Shown here: in pieces, positions 60,173 through 64,000 of the stretch
Numbering within the stretch: the first letter of the stretch is position 1
Layout of the letters: every line of letters starts with the position of its first letter
Assembly (NCBI RefSeq): GCF_004339805.1
Contig: NZ_SLUI01000011.1
Span: forward strand, 1 to 64,000
Reading direction: 5' to 3'
Source of the DNA: Anaerospora hongkongensis
GTDB taxonomy: Bacteria; Bacillota; Negativicutes; Sporomusales; DSM-15969
DNA: 64,000 nt
The notes under the pieces: model-generated
The model's input: the letters and a program-made list of their open reading frames with translations, nothing else
Databases searched by the model: none
What the model was told of the DNA's origin: nothing
Translations under genes and position numbers: made by a program

Positions 60173-60188
60173 TGGCACGGTTGTTGCT
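60173..60188 (+). promoter_or_regulatory. Sigma-54 promoter of the dha operon
   Basis: TGGCACGGTTGTTGCT matches the sigma-54 consensus TGGCACG-N4-TTGCW without a mismatch (GG 60174-60175, GC 60186-60187). It lies 83 bases before the dhaK ATG. The upstream region (60076-60170) should contain the activator's binding site. Confidence 0.9.
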
Positions 60189-60270
60189 ATAGTAATCAAT
60201 AGAATTGTCCTAACAAACCCTTTTACATCCAGATCAGTGAGAGATGAAATGATGAAATGGAGGAAAACGT

Positions 60271-61266
60271 ATGAAAAAGATCATCAATAATCCCGATCAT
60301 GTAGTAGAAGAAATGTTGCAGGGCGTAGTAAAGGCTCATCCCCAGTATGTTAAGCGGGTAGAAGGATTCAATGTAGTGGTGCGTTCAGGCGGTCCGGCGG
60401 CGAAAGTCAGTTTGGTCAGCGGCGGAGGCAGTGGGCATGAACCGGCCCATGGTGGCTTTGTCGGCAAAGGTATGCTGGATGGTGCTGTGGCTGGAGCAGT
60501 ATTTACTTCCCCTACTCCCGATCAGGTATTTGAAGCAATTAAAGCGGTTAACGGCGGCAAAGGGGTATTGCTTATCATTAAGAATTATACCGGTGATGTC
60601 ATGAATTTTGATATGGCTGCGGAAATGGCAGCAGCGGAAGGTATTGAAGTTGAAAAAGTAATTGTCAATGATGATGTGGCTGTTGAAAATAGTACGTGGA
60701 CAATCGGGCGGCGCGGAATAGCTGGTACTATACTGGTGCATAAGATTGCCGGTGCAAAAGCGGAAAGCGGTGCCAGTCTTGCTGAAGTAAAAGCCACGGC
60801 GGAAAAAGCGATTGCAGGCATCCGGTCAATGGGGATGGCACTGGCACCCTGCACGGTTCCTGCCGCCGGCAAGCCAAGTTTTATACTGGCCGATGATGAA
60901 ATTGAAATTGGCATGGGTATTCATGGTGAACCGGGAACGCATCGCGAAGCTTTGCGTTCAGCCGATGAAATTACAGCGCATTTAATGGAAAAAATTCTAA
61001 AGGATCAGCCGTTGGCAGCAGGGGACGAAGTAGCAGTGCTGATTAACGGTCTTGGCGGAACACCTACGATGGAGCTTTACATCGTTAACCGCAAAGTAGG
61101 GGATATATTGTCAGGGCAGGGTGTAAAAGTAGCGAAAACATATGTAGGCAATTATATGACATCCCTGGAAATGGCCGGTTTCTCCATTACTGTGCTCAAG
61201 CTGGACAGTGAACTGAAGGAGCTGCTGCTGGCTCCGGCAGATACCCCCGCCTTCGTACAATTTTAA
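60271..61266 (+). CDS. dhaK: Dihydroxyacetone kinase, DhaK subunit
   Basis: A 331-residue subunit that binds dihydroxyacetone covalently. Active-site His218 lies in GMGIHGEPGT, and the sugar-binding GGGSGHEPAHGG and NYTGDVMNF segments are present. GGAGGAAAA lies 8-9 bases before the ATG. First gene of dhaKLM-ptsH-ptsI, transcribed from the sigma-54 promoter upstream. With DhaL and DhaM it phosphorylates dihydroxyacetone at the expense of PEP, not ATP. Confidence 0.97.
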   Translation: MKKIINNPDHVVEEMLQGVVKAHPQYVKRVEGFNVVVRSGGPAAKVSLVSGGGSGHEPAHGGFVGKGMLDGAVAGAVFTSPTPDQVFEAIKAVNGGKGVLLIIKNYTGDVMNFDMAAEMAAAEGIEVEKVIVNDDVAVENSTWTIGRRGIAGTILVHKIAGAKAESGASLAEVKATAEKAIAGIRSMGMALAPCTVPAAGKPSFILADDEIEIGMGIHGEPGTHREALRSADEITAHLMEKILKDQPLAAGDEVAVLINGLGGTPTMELYIVNRKVGDILSGQGVKVAKTYVGNYMTSLEMAGFSITVLKLDSELKELLLAPADTPAFVQF

Positions 61267-61302
61267 CTGAAGGTTACTGTGAGGCATAAGGAGGAAATCA
61301 TC

Positions 61303-61944
61303 GTGAGCAATAAAGCCGTGGCGGCAATGGAATACATCGGTGAAGCAATTATTCGCAACAAGGATTTATTAACTAGTCTGGATACGGCCATTGGCGATTC
61401 CGATCACGGCATCAATATGGCCCGCGGTTTTGAGGCAGTGAGCGGCAAACTGCGTACTTTGCCAGAAGAGGCAGACATCGGCCTAGTGCTGAAGACGGCC
61501 GCAATGACGCTTATTTCTACAGTCGGCGGTGCTTCAGGACCCCTTTATGGAACGGCCTTCCTGCGGGCTGCAGCCGTGACAGCGGGGAAACAGGAAATGG
61601 ACGCCCCGGCTGCGGCTGCCGCACTGGAGGCTGCCATTCAGGGCATCAAAGAACGGGGCAAAGCAACGCAAGGGGAGAAAACCATGCTTGATGCCCTGGA
61701 ACCGGCTTTAGCTGCTTTTCGTGAGGGAATGGCAGCAGGAAGATCGGTCAGGGAGTGCCTGGATTTAGCTGTAGCCGCTGCAGATAAAGGGGTGGAATAC
61801 ACAAAAACAATTATTGCTACCAAAGGGCGGGCCAGCTATCTGGGGGAACGAAGCTTAGGCCATCAGGACCCCGGTGCAACTTCGGCGGCGCTTATTCTCA
61901 CCGCATTCGCCGAATTTTATGGAAAACAGCAGGGGGTGCTGTAA
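61303..61944 (+). CDS. dhaL: Dihydroxyacetone kinase, DhaL subunit
   Basis: A 213-residue helical ADP-binding subunit. The Mg-coordinating Asp motif is DTAIGDSDHGINMARGF, and TVGGASGPLYGTAFLRAA and YLGERSLGHQDPGATSA follow. GTG 61303 with AAGGAGG is chosen over an upstream GTG at 61279. DhaL keeps ADP as a cofactor and shuttles phosphate from DhaM to DhaK-bound dihydroxyacetone. Its stop touches the dhaM start. Confidence 0.95.
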   Translation: MSNKAVAAMEYIGEAIIRNKDLLTSLDTAIGDSDHGINMARGFEAVSGKLRTLPEEADIGLVLKTAAMTLISTVGGASGPLYGTAFLRAAAVTAGKQEMDAPAAAAALEAAIQGIKERGKATQGEKTMLDALEPALAAFREGMAAGRSVRECLDLAVAAADKGVEYTKTIIATKGRASYLGERSLGHQDPGATSAALILTAFAEFYGKQQGVL

Positions 61945-62334
61945 TTGGTCGGTATTGTGGTAGTGTCCCATAGTGCGAAAGCTGCAGAAGGAATCGTGGA
62001 AATGGCTGCACAAATGGCCCGGGATGGTCAGAAAATCATTGCTGCCGGAGGTGCTAACGGTGCAATCGGTACCGATGCTGTACGAATTGCGGCAGCGATT
62101 GAAAAAGCGGATACCGGTGATGGTGTTGTGGTGGCTGTGGATCTGGGCAGTGCCGTACTCAGTGCAGAGACTGCGCTGGAGTTTTTGCCTGAAGACTTGC
62201 GCGAGCGGGTGCAGATTGCAGATGCGCCGGTATTGGAGGGCACGGTCAGTGCTGTAGTGCAGGCTTCGCTTGGCAGCGCGCTTGCTGAGGTGCTGGCCAC
62301 TGCTGAAGGCGCACGGGAATTGCGTAAAAAATAG
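61945..62334 (+). CDS. dhaM: PTS-dependent dihydroxyacetone phosphotransferase subunit DhaM
   Basis: A 129-residue EIIA-type (mannose-like fold) protein with the phospho-acceptor His9 in VGIVVVSHSAKAAEG. It is the short form of DhaM with only the EIIA domain. The long E. coli form also carries HPr and EI domains; here these functions come from the next two genes. TTG start directly after the dhaL stop (TAATTG), indicating coupling. It receives phosphate from HPr and recharges DhaL-ADP. Confidence 0.95.
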   Translation: MVGIVVVSHSAKAAEGIVEMAAQMARDGQKIIAAGGANGAIGTDAVRIAAAIEKADTGDGVVVAVDLGSAVLSAETALEFLPEDLRERVQIADAPVLEGTVSAVVQASLGSALAEVLATAEGARELRKK

Positions 62335-62366
62335 CTGCTGCTTGCAGCGGGGAAGGAGTGCAAAAG

Positions 62367-62633
62367 ATGAAGCAAGCAACATTGAAGTTAACCAACCGGC
62401 TGGGACTGCATGCCCGGCCGGCGGCACAGTTTGTTCAGACGGCCGCTAAGTTCAGCAGCAAAGTCACTCTGACCGGCAATAATAAAACGGTAGACGCAAA
62501 GAGCGTGTTGTCCGTCATGACAATGGGCTTGACAGGCGGAATGGAAGTTACGCTTATTGCCGAAGGCGAAGATGAAGCAGCTTGCATTGCTGCATTATCC
62601 GAACTGATTGAAAGTCAGTTCGGCGAAGAGTAG
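62367..62633 (+). CDS. ptsH: Phosphocarrier protein HPr
   Basis: An 88-residue HPr with the catalytic His15 in NRLGLHARPAAQ and the regulatory Ser46 in VDAKSVLSVM, the site used by HPr kinase in Firmicutes. ATG 62367 behind GGAAGGAG. It lies in the dha operon between dhaM and ptsI. The retention of Ser46 means that it can take part in carbon catabolite control as well as in DhaM phosphorylation. It is also related to the HPr-like domain at the N-terminus of the activator at 58036. Confidence 0.97.
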   Translation: MKQATLKLTNRLGLHARPAAQFVQTAAKFSSKVTLTGNNKTVDAKSVLSVMTMGLTGGMEVTLIAEGEDEAACIAALSELIESQFGEE

Positions 62634-62643
62634 GTGTGGCAGG

Positions 62644-64000
62644 ATGAAAACCCTGAAAGGAATTGGAGCAGTAGCCAAAACAGCAATTGGCAGAATCAAA
62701 ACGGTAGCTACTGACCTGTCGGACTATTTTCACGGGTACTCGCGGGAAACTCCCGAAAAGGAAATAGCGAAGCTGCTGGCTGCTCTCTCTGAGGCTGATG
62801 AACAGCTGAGCCGGATGATTCAGAAGGCAGCAGGCGGAGGCGATTCTGCTCAAGCCGCAATTCTTGAAGCTCATAGAACGATGCTAATCGATCCGGCGTT
62901 AAAAGCTACGGTGTTGCAAAAGCTGGATGAAGGAGAAGGAGCACCGCAGGCGATGCTGGCAGTAGCAGAGCAGTATGCGGCGATGCTTGCCTCTCTGGAC
63001 GAGCCGTACCTGCGGGAGCGAGCTGCCGATGTGCTGGATGTGGGCCGGCGAGTTGCGCGAATCCTCCTGAAGGTTGATCGTATAAGCACGGGCAGTGCAG
63101 GGGTAATTCTTTGTGCTAAGGAAATTGAACCCTCGCTGTTAGCGGAAGCTGGCAATGAAACGTTGCAGGGAATAATTCTGGGGCACGGCAGTACTACTTC
63201 TCATGCTGTAATTATTGCAAAGGCCAAAGGTCTAGTGACGATTGTCGGAATCAATGATCTTTCCCTGTTAACAGAAGGTCTGGAAGTCGTTTTGGATGGA
63301 AAAAACGGCGAGGTGATCATTGATCCCTCGCCGGAAGTACGGGCCTTTTATCAGCAGCAGATTGGGCAAGAAACAGAACAGCTGGCTGTTCAATTGTCAC
63401 AGGTCAGTGAGCCGGCAATTACGCAGGATGGGTACCGTGTTCAGCTGGCTGCGAATATCGGGGTGCCTGGCGATATGGAAAGAGCCGTTGAGTTCGGCTG
63501 TGAGGGAGTTGGCTTATACCGCACCGAGTTTTTGTTTATGGGAAGAAATCTTCCTCCCGGTGAGGATGAACAGGCCGAACTCTACCGGCAGGTAGTTCAG
63601 CAGTGTGGTCAGTCTTTGTGTATTATCCGTACAATGGACATTGGCGGGGATAAACCGCTGGCCTATTTGGATATCGGTCAGGAGGATAATCCATTTTTAG
63701 GCTGGCGGGCTATTCGCATATCGCTTGACCGTCCGGAATTGTTTGTGACGCAGCTGAAGGCTATTTTGCGAGCGGGGGTTTCCGGTAAAGTTGCGATTAT
63801 GCTGCCCATGGTTATCAGTGCAGAAGAGATAAGAAAGGCTAAAGCCTTTATCGCTCAGGCTGCCCAGGAACTGGAACGGGAAGGGAAGGCTTTTTCGCGA
63901 AATGTTCCGCTGGGAATTATGGTGGAAACTCCGGCGGCTGCTGTTTTAGCCCCGCTGTTAGCCAAAGACTGTGATTTTTTCAGTATCGGTACCAATGATC
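62644..64000 (+). CDS. ptsI: PTS Enzyme I, 3'-truncated by the window end
   Basis: The first 452 codons of Enzyme I, which transfers phosphate from PEP to HPr. The phospho-His domain has His187 in GHGSTTSHAVIIAKAKG. HPr-binding helices are at about 30-145. The PEP-binding barrel starts with GLYRTEFLFMGR, IIRTMDIGGDKPLAY and IMLPMVISAEEI, and the frame is still open at the last base (SIGTND). ATG 62644 is 10 bases after the ptsH stop with AGGTGTGGCAGG ahead. Presumably 560-580 residues in full. Confidence 0.95.
   Translation, partial: MKTLKGIGAVAKTAIGRIKTVATDLSDYFHGYSRETPEKEIAKLLAALSEADEQLSRMIQKAAGGGDSAQAAILEAHRTMLIDPALKATVLQKLDEGEGAPQAMLAVAEQYAAMLASLDEPYLRERAADVLDVGRRVARILLKVDRISTGSAGVILCAKEIEPSLLAEAGNETLQGIILGHGSTTSHAVIIAKAKGLVTIVGINDLSLLTEGLEVVLDGKNGEVIIDPSPEVRAFYQQQIGQETEQLAVQLSQVSEPAITQDGYRVQLAANIGVPGDMERAVEFGCEGVGLYRTEFLFMGRNLPPGEDEQAELYRQVVQQCGQSLCIIRTMDIGGDKPLAYLDIGQEDNPFLGWRAIRISLDRPELFVTQLKAILRAGVSGKVAIMLPMVISAEEIRKAKAFIAQAAQELEREGKAFSRNVPLGIMVETPAAAVLAPLLAKDCDFFSIGTND

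Noticed and set aside
61855..62427. 190-codon minus-strand frame over dhaL-dhaM-ptsH
   Set aside because: Crosses three well-supported genes on the other strand; composition is unnatural.

Overview
The window reads as chromosome of a spore-forming, diderm (Gram-negative) Firmicute, most likely a Negativicute of the Sporomusaceae type. The evidence is a combination: Firmicute genes (a yycJ-htrA-rlmH cluster, PerR, CotF-like spore coat proteins, a PTS with an HPr that keeps Ser46) together with an outer-membrane autotransporter ending in a beta-barrel with a terminal Phe. Genus and species cannot be fixed from the sequence alone. No rRNA, tRNA, CRISPR array, prophage or intact insertion sequence was seen.

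Layout. 1-4.6 kb: a LytS/LytTR two-component system, UV endonuclease uvsE and a CstA-family (pyruvate or peptide type) transporter with candidate LytTR repeats in front of it. 4.7-9.1 kb: two small spore coat proteins, perR, deoC, a membrane-anchored HEFTH metalloprotease and a phosphomanno/glucomutase. 9.1-11.5 kb: yycJ-htrA-rlmH. 11.5-13 kb: a decayed J-domain gene in a patch of duplicated non-coding fragments and a REP-type remnant. 13-15 kb: pirin and an AEC carrier. 15.3-20.9 kb: a tricarboxylate cluster (aconitase, PrpF-family isomerase, DASS transporter) followed by a soluble chemoreceptor-like protein. 21-29.5 kb: small metal-binding and GNAT proteins, a REP palindrome, an M24 peptidase, an APC permease, a flavin reductase, murI, cbiK and an ABC-2 exporter. 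29.6-32.6 kb: a large receiver-receiver-PEP-synthase-like hybrid. 32.6-37.8 kb, minus strand: gdhA, then a MoxR ATPase / VWA protein / 22-residue-repeat protein operon. 38-43.5 kb: a transsulfuration PLP enzyme, pepD with an OPT peptide transporter, and a GNAT protein. 43.7-46.4 kb: a small CxxC protein and ahpC-ahpF behind a sigma-A promoter with a PerR/Fur-type box. 46.5-53.5 kb: an AIDA-type autotransporter with its dedicated O-heptosyltransferase, facing an OmpR-type regulator and a 7TM sensor kinase. 53.6-57.8 kb: an MFS exporter and TetR repressor sharing three operators, malate:quinone oxidoreductase, and a small membrane protein. 58-64 kb: a sigma-54 activator carrying an HPr domain, then dhaK-dhaL-dhaM-ptsH-ptsI, with ptsI running off the end.

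The most distinctive system is the last. A PTS phosphocarrier-like domain is fused to a PAS-PAS-sigma-54 activator. The next operon has a textbook -24/-12 promoter and encodes PEP-dependent dihydroxyacetone kinase together with its own HPr and Enzyme I. This suggests that phosphoryl flow through the same PTS is sensed directly by the activator. Other uncharacterised or atypical assemblies are the receiver/ATP-grasp hybrid, the MoxR-VWA-repeat operon and the presumed aconitate utilisation cluster.
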